NCBI GenBank assembly: GCA_024404495.1
Contig: JAKSPT010000004.1
Location: 49,716-113,715, forward strand
Source of the DNA: Lachnospiraceae bacterium
Lineage (GTDB): Bacteria > Bacillota > Clostridia > Oscillospirales > CAG-272
Direction: 5' to 3'
Length of the DNA: 64,000 nt
Shown here: positions 1 to 10,988 of the stretch, piece after piece
How the letters are laid out: each line of letters starts with the position of its first letter
Numbering within the stretch: position 1 is the first letter of the stretch
The notes under the pieces: model-generated
What the model was told of the DNA's origin: nothing
Seen by the model: the letters and a program-made list of their open reading frames with translations, nothing else
Databases searched by the model: none
Made by a program: the position numbers and the translations under genes

Positions 1-110
1 CCGCGCGCGGCGTAATGGTCAAGCTCGCCGGACACGGTAAAGACCGCCGTTTTCGTTTTTTCATCCCAATCGAAGACCGGAAGGTCTTCGGTTTCTCTGA
101 TCCGGTTCAT
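1..110 (-). CDS. STAS-domain protein, SpoIIAA-like (5' end only)
   Basis: Only the first 36 codons lie in the window; the gene runs off the left edge. It opens MNRIRETEDLPVF and reaches SGELDHYAAR, the first conserved strand-turn of anti-sigma factor antagonists of the SpoIIAA type (the family usually shows SGELDHHTA there). These small proteins bind an anti-sigma kinase and are switched by serine phosphorylation; that serine lies outside the window. The start is set by AAAAGGAGTG eight bases upstream. It lies downstream of the amylase terminator and so is probably a separate unit. A TATAAT at 138-143 could serve as its -10, but no clear -35 is visible. Whether it is the sporulation protein or a general STAS regulator cannot be told from this fragment. 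Confidence 0.7.
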   Translation of the reverse strand, partial: MNRIRETEDLPVFDWDEKTKTAVFTVSGELDHYAAR

Positions 111-182
111 TGGATCACTCCTTTTCTTTTTTTCTTTATTATAACGTGTCCGAAGCGCCGATTCTGTCGTATTTTCTCCCGA

Positions 183-223
183 AAATAAAAAAAGACCGAC
201 GCTTTTCTTCTGAAAAGCGCCGG
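183..223 (-). terminator. Intrinsic terminator after the amylase gene
   Basis: A 12-bp stem (196-207 with 212-223, one G-U pair) with a 4-base loop is followed on the minus strand by a T-rich run. It sits just after the amylase stop codon and closes the glycogen gene set. Confidence 0.9.
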
Positions 224-227
224 AAGA

Positions 228-2147
228 TCATTTATTCTTTTTCCGGAAGACAGCGTATTCGCCGCCGGCAAGAACGGGGGCGGTCCCTTCCGGTCCCGTA
301 AGTACCCTGCATCCGTCCGGAAGCGGTACGGGGAACGGTTCTTTACCGAGGTTGACGGCAACGAACAGCGTTTCGGTACCGCCCTTTCTTTCAAACAGCA
401 GCGCGCCGTTTCTCGCCGTGATCACGCGGAAGATCCCGTCGCGCAGCGCGGGATGCTCCTTTCGGAGCGTGCCGAGGAAGCGATAATGCGAAAGGAGCTC
501 TTCGTTTTCTCTGCCCCATGGGAAAGGCAGACGGCAGAAAGGATCGGAGCAGCCCTCAAGCCCCGCTTCATCCCCGTAGTAGACAGAAGGAACGCCGTAC
601 AGCGTGAATTGCAGGAGAGAAGCGATCTTCAGCCGTTTCACGGCAAGCGCCCTGCGTTCCGGAGAAAGACGGTAACGGGAAAGCTCCTCCTGCGTCATCC
701 GTTCCCGGCTCCCGTCGCCGCCGAGAACGGTAAGGATCCGCTCGGTATCGTGCGAACCGAGCAGGTTCATCAGGCAGTCCGAGACCTGCTTCGGATAGGA
801 AGCGTAAAGCCCGGTCACGACCGAGGCGAAGGCTTCTGCGTTTCCGGTCAGCAGGTAGGAAATGATCGCGTCCTTTCCGGGGTAATTCATTACCGAATCG
901 AGCTGTCTGCCGCGGAAATAACGTCTTCTCTTTCCGTAAGCGATTTTATCCGCCGCGTTTTCCCATACCTCGCCGATGACGAGACCGTCGTTTCCGCTCC
1001 CGCGCGCGACGGCAGCGCGGATCGCCTCGATCATACCGTCGTCAAGCTCGTCGGCAACGTCGAGACGGAAGCCGGATACGCCCATATTACAATATTTTTC
1101 GACGATGCCGTTTTCCCCGGCGAGATATCCGGTCAGAGACGGAAGATCGCTGCGCAGGCGAGGAAGGATCGGGATGCCCCACCAGCACTCGTAATCGTCC
1201 GGGAAGGAACGGAAGGTAAACCAGTCGGCGTAGGGGGAAGCCTTCGACTGATACGCGCCGACCGTGGGATATTTTCCGTACTTATTAAAATATTTGCTGT
1301 CGTCACCGGTATGGTTGAAAACGCCGTCGAGGATCACGCGCATCCCGCGTTTTTTTGCTTCGGAAAGAAGAAACGAAAGCGCCTCCTCCCCGCCGAAGCC
1401 GGGATCGACCGTTTCGTAGTCTCCGGTGTCGTATTTATGATTGGAATACGCGGTGAAGATCGGACTTAAATACAGCACGGTCACGCCGACCGACGCAAGA
1501 TAATCGAGCTTTTCGGCAGCGCCCCAGAGGGTCCCGCCGAAAAAGTCGTTGTTTCTGATCTCCCCGCCGCGTACCTCGGCATATTCGGGCAGGTCTCGAT
1601 CCCAATCGTCGTGATAGACCGCGTCCTCCCTTTTCGGGACGGGACGGGAGCCGCGCGCGAACCGATCGACGAAAATATGGTACATGACACCGCCCGGAAA
1701 CCACTCCGGCGTCCGGAAACCGTCTTCGTAAATGAGAAAGCGGAACGGGCGGCAGCGGGTGGGTTTCAGGACGAAATCAAGCTGGTTTTCGGTATCGGAA
1801 TAGCTCTTTTCCCCGCGGTCGAAAACGAGATGCGCGTAGAAAAGACCGCTTTCCTCTCCGGCAAGCAGCTCGGAAAAAGACAGCGCGGCGCTGAACCGGT
1901 CCTCGTCCGCGCCGTATTCCGCGGTAAACGGGACCGACACGGTATCCGTTTCCCCGTCCTTTTTCAGATCGAGAGAAACGCCCCGGACGCCGAGAAAGCA
2001 TGGCGTAACGAGAGAGAGCGTCAGCTCGGTCGATTTCGGAAAGGAGGAAAAGAGGGTCGCGTCGGTCAGGCGCTTCCCCTCTCTCCTCCGTTTTTCGAGC
2101 CGGAGCGGATATTCCCGGTCCAGCTCTGCAACGTTTTTCGGCAGCAT
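228..2147 (-). CDS. GH13 alpha-amylase family enzyme, neopullulanase-like
   Basis: A 639-residue glycoside hydrolase of family GH13, expected to cut alpha-1,4 (perhaps alpha-1,6) bonds in glycogen-derived maltodextrins in the cytoplasm; there is no signal peptide. An N-terminal beta domain of about 150 residues precedes the (beta/alpha)8 barrel. The catalytic triad is readable: nucleophile Asp near residue 362 (GFRLDVADEL), acid/base Glu near 392 (GEVWE) and third Asp near 464 (GSHDTERI). The first histidine region reads DGVFNHTGDDS. The layout resembles neopullulanase/cyclomaltodextrinase (GH13_20-like) rather than secreted amylases. It begins 5 bp after the glgP stop and has no obvious Shine-Dalgarno sequence, so translation is probably coupled to glgP. 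The exact substrate is not readable from sequence. Confidence 0.9.
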   Translation of the reverse strand: MLPKNVAELDREYPLRLEKRRREGKRLTDATLFSSFPKSTELTLSLVTPCFLGVRGVSLDLKKDGETDTVSVPFTAEYGADEDRFSAALSFSELLAGEESGLFYAHLVFDRGEKSYSDTENQLDFVLKPTRCRPFRFLIYEDGFRTPEWFPGGVMYHIFVDRFARGSRPVPKREDAVYHDDWDRDLPEYAEVRGGEIRNNDFFGGTLWGAAEKLDYLASVGVTVLYLSPIFTAYSNHKYDTGDYETVDPGFGGEEALSFLLSEAKKRGMRVILDGVFNHTGDDSKYFNKYGKYPTVGAYQSKASPYADWFTFRSFPDDYECWWGIPILPRLRSDLPSLTGYLAGENGIVEKYCNMGVSGFRLDVADELDDGMIEAIRAAVARGSGNDGLVIGEVWENAADKIAYGKRRRYFRGRQLDSVMNYPGKDAIISYLLTGNAEAFASVVTGLYASYPKQVSDCLMNLLGSHDTERILTVLGGDGSRERMTQEELSRYRLSPERRALAVKRLKIASLLQFTLYGVPSVYYGDEAGLEGCSDPFCRLPFPWGRENEELLSHYRFLGTLRKEHPALRDGIFRVITARNGALLFERKGGTETLFVAVNLGKEPFPVPLPDGCRVLTGPEGTAPVLAGGEYAVFRKKNK

Positions 2148-2152
2148 ATCGT

Positions 2153-4591
2153 TTATTTACGGGTGATCGGCTTGATGTGCCAGATATTGTCGGCGTATTC
2201 CCGGATGCATCGGTCTGCGGTGAAGATCCCCGCGGACGCGATATTGATCAGCGACATCCGGTTCCACTTTTCGCGGTCCTCGTAATCACGGAAGACACGG
2301 AGCTTGGTCTCACGGTAGGAATCAAAGTCGGCAAGGCAGAAATAAGGGTCCGCGATGCCGGTACCCGCGATCAGATAGCGGGCGATGTTGCTGAACGATT
2401 CCCCGGCGAAGCCGATATTCAGACGTTCGATGATGCGGCGTAGGCGCTCGTTTCCGGCGTAGATTTCGGCGGAACGGTAGCCCTTGATCCACAGGTCCTC
2501 GACCTCTTTGCTGTTCAGACCGAAGATATACATATTCTCGGGTCCGGTCGCCGCCTGCATTTCGACGTTCGCGCCGTCGAGCGTGCCGACGGTCAGCGCG
2601 CCGTTGATCATCAGCTTCATACAGCCGGTACCGCTCGCTTCCTTGCCCGCGAGCGAGATCTGCTCGGAGATCTCGGCGGCGGGAACGAGAGCTTCCGCCA
2701 TCGTCACGTTGTAATCCTCAAGGAAGACGACGCGGAGCTTTTGGCGTACGACGGGGTCGGCTTCGATCTCCTTGCCGAGCATACAAATGAGACGGATGAT
2801 CTCCTTCGCCATCTGATAGCCCGGAGCCGCCTTTGCGCCGAAGAGATAGGTGCGGGGGCGGATCGGCAGATCGGGATGATCCTTGATATCGAGGTAAATG
2901 CCGATGATGTTCAGCACGTTGAGAAGCTGACGCTTGTATTCGTGGAGACGCTTGATCTGCACGTCGAACACCGAATCCGGGTCGATTGCGATCCCGCGCT
3001 GCTTCGCCATCAGATCGGAGAAGCGGCACTTGTTGTCCCGCTTGATGCGGTCAAGACGGTCGAGCACCATCAGATCGAAAGCGTAATCCCGGAAACCGGA
3101 AAGCTTTTCGGGCTGCATTCTGTAATCCGGTCCGATCGTATCGTCAAGGAGAGCGGCAAGACCGGGGTTGGAGGCGCAGAGCCAGCGGCGGTGCGCGATA
3201 CCGTTGGTCACGTTCCCGAAGCGTTCGGGATACATTTTATAAAAGTCCTTGAACACGCTTTCCTTCAGGATATCGGAGTGCATCTTCGAGACGCCGTTGA
3301 CCGAATGGGAGCCGATGATCGAAAGGTTTGCCATACGGACCCTGCCGTAGCCGATCACGCTCATTCTCGAAATGCGGTCCCAGTCGCCGGTGAAGGCGTT
3401 CCACGCGTCGCGGCAGAAGCGCTCGTTGATCTCCTTCACGATCATGTGGATACGCGGCAGCTTGAGCGCGAAGAGGTCCTCGCTCCACGTTTCCAGCGCC
3501 TCGGGCATAACGGTGTGGTTGGTGTAGGAGCAGACCTTCACGACGGTGTCCCACGCCTTTTCCCACGAGAAGAACCAGTCGTCCATCAGCACGCGCATCA
3601 GCTCGGGAATGCAGAGCGCGGGATGGGTATCGTTCAGATGGATCGCGACCTTGTCGGCAAGATTTTCGAGCGTGCCGTAAACGGCGTAATGGTCGCGGAT
3701 GATGCTCTGAATAGAAGCCGAAACGAGGAAATACTGCTGCGTCAGACGGAGCAGCTTGCCCTCGGTATGGTTATCCGAGGGATAGAGCACCTTCGAGATG
3801 ATGTCGGCGTTCGTGCTCTCCTCGAGCGCGCGGGTATACTGTCCCTGCGTGAAAAGACCCATATCGAAGTTATGCATGTCTCTCGCCTTCCACAGACGCA
3901 GACGGCTGACGCCCTCCTCGCTCGCGCCCGAGATCATCATATCGTAAGGAACGGCTTCGACCTCGTCGCAGTTGTCGTACAGGATGGTATTGTGTCCGTT
4001 CTGCCATTCCTCACGGATATGACCGCCGAAACGGACCTTGAAAACGCGGTCGGTACGCGGCACGAGCCAGACCTCTCCGCCGGGGAGCCACACGTCGGGC
4101 ATTTCGATCTGCATCCCGTCGATGATCTTCTGACGGAAGAGACCGTATTCATAGCAGATGGAGAAGCCGGTCGCGGGATAGTTCAGCGCGGCAAGGGAGT
4201 CCATAAAGCAGGCGGCAAGCCGTCCGAGACCGCCGTTGCCGAGACCCGCGTCGGGCTCGCACTCGTAAAGCTCGTCGAGTTCAAATCCGAGATCCTTCAG
4301 AGCAGTGCGGTATTCCCCGGTCATACCGAGATTATGAAGGTTGGTCTTTAAGGACCTGCCGAGCAGAAACTCCATGCACATATAGTAAATGCGCTTTCCG
4401 CCGACCGCGTTGACCTCGGTCTTGAAGCGGCGGCGGCGCTCGGTCAGAATATCGCGAACCGTCATGGCGCACGCCTTGTACGCCTGATCGGGCGAAGCCT
4501 CGGACGGCATACAGCCGAAATAACGGGAGAGCTTCATCTCGATCTGTTCTCTGATCGCTTCGGAAGTGAATTCGGTAATGGAATTGTTCAT
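2153..4591 (-). CDS. glgP: Glycogen/starch/alpha-glucan phosphorylase
   Basis: Releases glucose-1-phosphate from the non-reducing ends of glycogen, a cytoplasmic PLP enzyme of family GT35. The PLP-site block reads EASGTGCMKLMINGAL, with the Schiff-base Lys near residue 659, followed by TLDGANVEM. Length (about 812 residues) is normal. I start at MNNSITEFTSEA because AGGAAAGG lies 12 bases upstream; a start 12 codons earlier would have its GGGAAGGG touching the ATG. It lies 66 bp after glgA and 5 bp before the amylase gene, so synthesis and breakdown of glycogen are read on one transcript. The call is secure. Confidence 0.97.
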   Translation of the reverse strand: MNNSITEFTSEAIREQIEMKLSRYFGCMPSEASPDQAYKACAMTVRDILTERRRRFKTEVNAVGGKRIYYMCMEFLLGRSLKTNLHNLGMTGEYRTALKDLGFELDELYECEPDAGLGNGGLGRLAACFMDSLAALNYPATGFSICYEYGLFRQKIIDGMQIEMPDVWLPGGEVWLVPRTDRVFKVRFGGHIREEWQNGHNTILYDNCDEVEAVPYDMMISGASEEGVSRLRLWKARDMHNFDMGLFTQGQYTRALEESTNADIISKVLYPSDNHTEGKLLRLTQQYFLVSASIQSIIRDHYAVYGTLENLADKVAIHLNDTHPALCIPELMRVLMDDWFFSWEKAWDTVVKVCSYTNHTVMPEALETWSEDLFALKLPRIHMIVKEINERFCRDAWNAFTGDWDRISRMSVIGYGRVRMANLSIIGSHSVNGVSKMHSDILKESVFKDFYKMYPERFGNVTNGIAHRRWLCASNPGLAALLDDTIGPDYRMQPEKLSGFRDYAFDLMVLDRLDRIKRDNKCRFSDLMAKQRGIAIDPDSVFDVQIKRLHEYKRQLLNVLNIIGIYLDIKDHPDLPIRPRTYLFGAKAAPGYQMAKEIIRLICMLGKEIEADPVVRQKLRVVFLEDYNVTMAEALVPAAEISEQISLAGKEASGTGCMKLMINGALTVGTLDGANVEMQAATGPENMYIFGLNSKEVEDLWIKGYRSAEIYAGNERLRRIIERLNIGFAGESFSNIARYLIAGTGIADPYFCLADFDSYRETKLRVFRDYEDREKWNRMSLINIASAGIFTADRCIREYADNIWHIKPITRK

Positions 4592-4657
4592 CGGTAAATC
4601 AAGCCTTTCCTTTGCATCCCTTCCCAATCACCCGGAAGGGAGCGTGTTCATTTTCGG

Positions 4658-6103
4658 TCAGAGACCGAGATAGAGCGATTCGTACCGCTCCGCCGATTTC
4701 TTCCACGAGAAATCGGTGCCCATCGCAAGGCGGATCGCCGTGCCGCGGGTCTTTTTATCTTCCCAGATCGCAAGCGCACGGGTCACGGCGTAATAGAGAT
4801 CGGAGGGATCGTAATTCGCGAAGGTCACGCCGTTTCCGACCAGCTTCCCTTCCTCCTCGTGGAAGGGCGCGATCGAGTCGGCAAGACCGCCGGTCTCTCT
4901 GACGACCGGAAGCGCACCGTAACGGGAGGCGATCATCTGCGCAAGACCGCAGGGCTCGCTCTTCGACGGCATAATGAAGATATCGCCCGCCGCGTAGATC
5001 TCCTTCGAGAGGTTGCGGTCGTACGCGATCAGAGCGCGGACGCGGTCGGGATATTTTCCTTCCAGATAACGGAAGTACTGCTCGAAGCGCGCTTCTCCCT
5101 TGCCGAGAACGACGAACTGGACGTTCTTTTCGGCAACGAGTCCTTCCAGCATCGGCTCAACGATCTCAAGCCCCTTATGGGAGGCAAGACGGGTGATCAT
5201 AAAGAGCAGAGGCGTGTCGGGATCGTCGGGAAGATTCAGCTTGTCACGCAGCGCCGTGCGGCAGCGCTTCTTATTGGCAAACAGCTTTGCCGTATAGTGG
5301 GAGGGGATGACCGGGTCGGTCTGCGGATCGTAGAAGGCGGTGTCGATACCGTTGAGGATGCCGCTGACCTTCGCGGAATTCGCGTTGATGATCCCTTCCA
5401 GACCGTGAGCAAAAGCGGGATCGCGGATCTCTTTCGCGTAGCGCGGGCTGACCGTCGTCACTCTGTCGGCACAAACGATCGCGCCCTTCATCAGATTGAT
5501 GCAGCCGTCGTACTCCACGATCGGCTTTTCTCTCTCGGAAAGCGCGAAGACGTCGCCGAGGATCTCAAATCCGTACTTGCCCTGATACTCGATATTATGG
5601 ATCGTAAAGATCGCCTTGATATCATAATACGGCGCATAGCGGAAAACGGTCTTCAGATAGACCACCGAAAGCGCGCTCTGCCAATCGTTCGCGTGGAGGA
5701 TATCCGGGTACCAGCCGAGGCGTTCCATCATCGCGAGGACCGCCATGCAGAAATACGCGTAACGCTCACCGTCGTCGTACTGACCGTAGAGCACGCCGCC
5801 GCGCTTGAAATAGTATTCGTTGTCAATGAAATAATATTTGACGCCGTCCTTCACGAGCGACCACACGCCGCAGTACTGATTGCGCCACGCGAGCGGAACG
5901 TAAAATTCGATCTCCTTCGTCATCGCGCTCCTCCACTTTTCGGGGATCGCGTCGTACAGAGGCATCACGCAGCGGACGGGATAATCCGCGCCGCCGTTTC
6001 TTTCGGCAAGCGCCGCGGGCAGAGAGCCCATCACGTCACCGAGTCCGCCGGTCGCGGCGAACGGCATGATCTCGGCGCCGACAAACAATATTTTCTGATC
6101 CAT
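4658..6103 (-). CDS. glgA: Glycogen synthase (ADP-glucose), GT5
   Basis: Transfers glucose from ADP-glucose to growing alpha-1,4-glucan chains. The 481-residue length and the two-Rossmann GT-B layout fit family GT5. The C-terminal nucleotide-sugar site reads SKSEPCGLAQM near residue 384. The N-terminal glycine loop reads PFAATGGLGDV, so Ala17 stands where most GlgA proteins have the Lys of KTGGL; in E. coli GlgA that lysine (Lys15) contributes to ADP-glucose binding. I recall similar Ala-containing copies in other Clostridia, so this is probably a subfamily trait. The start is supported by AGAAAGG nine bases upstream. Its leader contains a long imperfect inverted repeat (6127-6289), and a terminator after glgD separates it from glgBCD. 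Confidence 0.95.
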   Translation of the reverse strand: MDQKILFVGAEIMPFAATGGLGDVMGSLPAALAERNGGADYPVRCVMPLYDAIPEKWRSAMTKEIEFYVPLAWRNQYCGVWSLVKDGVKYYFIDNEYYFKRGGVLYGQYDDGERYAYFCMAVLAMMERLGWYPDILHANDWQSALSVVYLKTVFRYAPYYDIKAIFTIHNIEYQGKYGFEILGDVFALSEREKPIVEYDGCINLMKGAIVCADRVTTVSPRYAKEIRDPAFAHGLEGIINANSAKVSGILNGIDTAFYDPQTDPVIPSHYTAKLFANKKRCRTALRDKLNLPDDPDTPLLFMITRLASHKGLEIVEPMLEGLVAEKNVQFVVLGKGEARFEQYFRYLEGKYPDRVRALIAYDRNLSKEIYAAGDIFIMPSKSEPCGLAQMIASRYGALPVVRETGGLADSIAPFHEEEGKLVGNGVTFANYDPSDLYYAVTRALAIWEDKKTRGTAIRLAMGTDFSWKKSAERYESLYLGL

Positions 6104-6126
6104 TTGTTCAAACCTTTCTTTCTGAA

Positions 6127-6289
6127 GGGGACCTCTGAATATTCAGCGTGTGCCGAGCGGCGAGAAGATTTTTCGACAGTCTAAACAAAAATTCGCACGC
6201 ATAATGGCAATCTCTGCGAAGAATTTTTGTGACGAATGACGGAAAAGATTCCGTCGATTCGGTGCGCGATGAATTTTTAGAGGTTCCCC
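6127..6289. repeat. Degenerate long inverted repeat, MITE-like, in the glgA leader
   Basis: The two ends are mirror images (GGGGACCTCT at 6127 and AGAGGTTCCCC ending at 6289) and the similarity continues inward through both arms of about 75 bases, with CAAAAATTCGCA facing TGCGAAGAATTTTTG around the centre. There is no coding capacity. It could be a decayed miniature transposable element or a folded 5' leader of the glgA mRNA. Confidence 0.5.
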
Positions 6290-6302
6290 GAATCCATTCC
6301 CG

Positions 6303-6341
6303 GAAAAACGGTAAAACGGCGCGGGAAAAGCGCCGTTTTAC
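6303..6341 (-). terminator. Intrinsic terminator after glgD
   Basis: A perfect 12-bp stem (GTAAAACGGCGC at 6311-6322 with 6330-6341) with a 7-base loop is followed on the minus strand by CGTTTTTCCG. It would stop or attenuate transcription between glgD and glgA. Confidence 0.8.
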
Positions 6342-6356
6342 GAACGCAGGCCGATA

Positions 6357-7490
6357 TCAGACCATCGTGCCCTTCGGCAGGAAGTACGGTCTTTCCTCAC
6401 AGCCCGAGAGCATTCTGCCGTCTTTGATCACCGCGTTCTTATCGGTGATGACGCAATTGAGCAGAACGTCGGCTCCCGTATAGGTATCTTGCATCAGGAT
6501 GCTGTTGCGGATCGTGGTTCCCTTTCCGACCTTACAGCCTCGGAAGATGATCGAATTCTCGACCGTTCCTTCGATCACGCAGCCGTCGGCAATATAGGAG
6601 TTGGTGACCTTCGAGCCTTCGAGATAATGGGTCGGCGCGGAGTTGCGGACCTTGGTGTAGATCGGACGGTTTCCGACCTCGAAGATTCCCTTGCGGAATT
6701 CGGGATCGAGCAGCGTCATATTCGCGCGGAAGTAGGACGCCATCGAGGAGATCATGCAGTATTTGCCCTCGAAGCGGTACGCGAAGAAGCGCTTGGAAAG
6801 ACGGTCACGGTAAATGACGTCGCGGAAGAAGTGGCTGTCGCCGTGCGCCATCGCGTCGCGGACGATGCCGAGCAGATAGGTGCGCTTCATCAGCATGAAG
6901 TTGGTGGAAATGTTGATATTTCCCTTTTCGCCGTCGTACTCGGAGCAGTCGATGATCCTGCCCTCGTCGTCGGCGCGGATGACGTGGATGTGATTGGAAA
7001 GCTCTTCCTTTTCGGAATTCGCCTTCACGGTCACGATCGTGATATCCGCCTCGGTGCGGATATGCTGCTTCATCACGTCGTTCCAGTCAAGATTGCAGAC
7101 GATATCCGAGTCGCTGAGGACGATATATTCCTCGGTGGCGCGGGAAAGGAAGTTGGTCGTTCCCATCAGCGCCTCGAGGCGGGTGGTGTAAACCTTGCCG
7201 GACGCGCTGTTCTCAAACGCGGTGATGAAGGGAGAGAGGATGCGGATACCGCCCGAGCGGCGGGCGAGGTCCCAGTCCTTTCCGGTGCCGATGTGGTCGA
7301 TCAGCGACTGGTAGTTATAATGGGTGATGATGCCGACGTTGGTGATGTCGGCGTTGACGAGGTTGGAAAGCGGAAAGTCGATCAGACGGTAGCGGCAGCC
7401 GAAGGGGACCGATGCCATCGTGCGCATCTCGGTCAGTTCGGGCAGCGAAGCGTCGTGGATGTTTGAAAAAATCAGAGCGGCAGCGTTCAT
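6357..7490 (-). CDS. glgD: Glucose-1-phosphate adenylyltransferase subunit GlgD
   Basis: The second, regulatory-type subunit of ADP-glucose pyrophosphorylase found in Bacillota; it pairs with GlgC to make ADP-glucose for glycogen synthesis. The N-terminus ([12 protein letters not shown]) lacks the GGxGxRL nucleotide loop of GlgC, as expected for GlgD, while MASVPFGCRYRLIDFPLSN is conserved. A left-handed beta-helix of hexapeptide repeats fills the C-terminal third. Its ATG overlaps the glgC stop by one base (TAATG), which indicates translational coupling and equal supply of the two subunits. Length 377 is normal. Confidence 0.96.
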   Translation of the reverse strand: MNAAALIFSNIHDASLPELTEMRTMASVPFGCRYRLIDFPLSNLVNADITNVGIITHYNYQSLIDHIGTGKDWDLARRSGGIRILSPFITAFENSASGKVYTTRLEALMGTTNFLSRATEEYIVLSDSDIVCNLDWNDVMKQHIRTEADITIVTVKANSEKEELSNHIHVIRADDEGRIIDCSEYDGEKGNINISTNFMLMKRTYLLGIVRDAMAHGDSHFFRDVIYRDRLSKRFFAYRFEGKYCMISSMASYFRANMTLLDPEFRKGIFEVGNRPIYTKVRNSAPTHYLEGSKVTNSYIADGCVIEGTVENSIIFRGCKVGKGTTIRNSILMQDTYTGADVLLNCVITDKNAVIKDGRMLSGCEERPYFLPKGTMV

Positions 7491-8692
7491 TATTCGTTAT
7501 CCCCCTTTACGTTCTCGGTGATCATCTGTCCTTCGCCGGTCACGGTTCCGTCCGCGAAGGCGATGCCCGCGGCGGCAACGGTGACCTTTCCGGAACCGGC
7601 GTTTTCCTTACCGATCTTCGCGTTCTTACCGACCGTGACGCCGGAATCAAGGATGCAGTAGCTGACCTCGGCACCCTCGCCGATCACGACATCGGACATG
7701 ATGACGGAATCACGCACGACGGCGCCGGGCATGACCTTGACGCCCGAGCCGAGGACGGAATGGATGACCGTTCCGTAGATCTCACAGCCGTCGGTGGCGA
7801 GAGAGTCGACCACCTGCGCGTCTGCGCTGATATACTGCGGCGGACGGGTCTCGTGGCGGGAGAAGATGCGCCACGTCGTATCGTTGAGGTTCAGAACGGG
7901 GTTCTTTCCGAGCAGATCCATATTGGATTCCCAGAGAGAGGAAATCGTTCCGACGTCCTTCCAGTAGCCCGAGAAGGGATAAGCGAACATCTTCTGCCCG
8001 TCGGCAAGCATCTTCGGAATCACGTTCTTGCCGAAGTCGTTGAAGGAGTTCGGATCGTTTTCGTCGTCGGTCAGATAGGAGACGAGCTTCTCCTTCGAGA
8101 AGACGTAGATGCCCATCGAAGCGAGCGTGCTCTTCGGCTGCTTCGGCTTTTCCTCAAAGTCGTAGATCCTGCCGTCGCCGTCGGCGCTCATAATGCCGAA
8201 GCGGCTTGCTTCCTCGATCGGCACGTTGATGACGGCGATGGTGCAGTCCGCGCCCTTTTCCTTATGGAAGCGGAGCATCGCGTCGTAATCCATCTTATAG
8301 ATATGGTCACCCGAAAGGATGAGAACGTAATCGGCGTCATAGCGTTCGATAAAGCCGATGTTCTGATAGATGGCGTTTGCGGTGCCCTTATACCAGTCGG
8401 CACTGCCCTGACGCTGATAGGGCGGCAGGATCTTGACGCCGCCGTAGGCGCGGTCAAGGTCCCACGGCAGACCGTTGCCGATGTAATCGTTCAGGATCAG
8501 CGGCTGATACTGCGTCAGAACGCCGACGGTGTCCACGCCGGAATTGATGCAGTTGGAAAGCGGGAAGTCAATGATGCGGTATTTGCCGCCGAAAGGAACG
8601 GCAGGTTTGGCGTTCTTTCCGGTCAGGGCGTACAGACGGCTGCCCTGTCCGCCCGCGAGGAGCATTGCGACGCATTCTTTTTTCTTGATCAT
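7490..8692 (-). CDS. glgC: Glucose-1-phosphate adenylyltransferase, catalytic subunit GlgC
   Basis: Makes ADP-glucose from glucose-1-phosphate and ATP, the committed step of bacterial glycogen synthesis. The nucleotide loop [14 protein letters not shown] is at residues 11-24, [19 protein letters not shown] follows, and GDHIYKMDY near residue 131 holds the metal/sugar site. A C-terminal beta-helix is present; 400 residues is typical. The start has GGAGG nine bases upstream. It lies 30 bp after glgB and overlaps glgD by one base. Confidence 0.97.
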   Translation of the reverse strand: MIKKKECVAMLLAGGQGSRLYALTGKNAKPAVPFGGKYRIIDFPLSNCINSGVDTVGVLTQYQPLILNDYIGNGLPWDLDRAYGGVKILPPYQRQGSADWYKGTANAIYQNIGFIERYDADYVLILSGDHIYKMDYDAMLRFHKEKGADCTIAVINVPIEEASRFGIMSADGDGRIYDFEEKPKQPKSTLASMGIYVFSKEKLVSYLTDDENDPNSFNDFGKNVIPKMLADGQKMFAYPFSGYWKDVGTISSLWESNMDLLGKNPVLNLNDTTWRIFSRHETRPPQYISADAQVVDSLATDGCEIYGTVIHSVLGSGVKVMPGAVVRDSVIMSDVVIGEGAEVSYCILDSGVTVGKNAKIGKENAGSGKVTVAAAGIAFADGTVTGEGQMITENVKGDNE

Positions 8693-8722
8693 TGCACGAT
8701 TTCCTCCGTTTATATTGATTCG

Positions 8723-10630
<1,908 letters not shown>

Positions 10631-10664
10631 ACGTCACACCCCCTATACTGAATTTACATTCTAT

Positions 10665-10693
10665 ATTATACTACCAACAGGCGTTTTTTTCAA
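10665..10693 (-). promoter_or_regulatory. Sigma-A promoter of the glycogen operon
   Basis: TTGAAA (10688-10693) and a perfect TATAAT (10665-10670) are separated by exactly 17 bp. Transcription would begin about 30 bases before the proposed glgB start. The rest of the 344-bp gap up to 10988 holds only the divergent promoter at 10908. Confidence 0.85.
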
Positions 10694-10907
10694 GTCCTCT
10701 TCCGATCTTTCAGGGAAATCCACGATTTTCACAAAAATGCTTTCCGCATTTTGTCATCCTCCGTTTGCTTGAACAAGAAGAAGCACCATACCGCCCTTTT
10801 CGTGCAACCTGCATAAGAACTTTTTCGGATTTTGTACTATTTGACAGCACCGTGTTCCGCAGCAGGAATACCGACCGTTATTTTCAATAGAGTTTTCAAG
10901 AAACCCA

Positions 10908-10936
10908 TTGACGAACCTCTATTCCTGTGTTACAAT
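10908..10936 (+). promoter_or_regulatory. Sigma-A promoter of the large surface protein
   Basis: TTGACG and TACAAT with a 17-bp spacer. A purine-rich AATAGGAGG Shine-Dalgarno follows just before the ATG at 10989. Confidence 0.85.
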
Positions 10937-10988
10937 AGCAGTAAAGTCCGAAACTATATCCAACGGACAAAAATAATAGGAGGCTATT

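Noticed and set aside
2741..4351. A 536-codon frame on the plus strand opposite glgP
   Set aside because: It mirrors the phosphorylase gene and matches nothing; glgP is certain.
6357..7490. A second GlgC copy
   Set aside because: The GGxGxRL loop is missing and the fused TAATG junction with glgC is the usual GlgC/GlgD arrangement.
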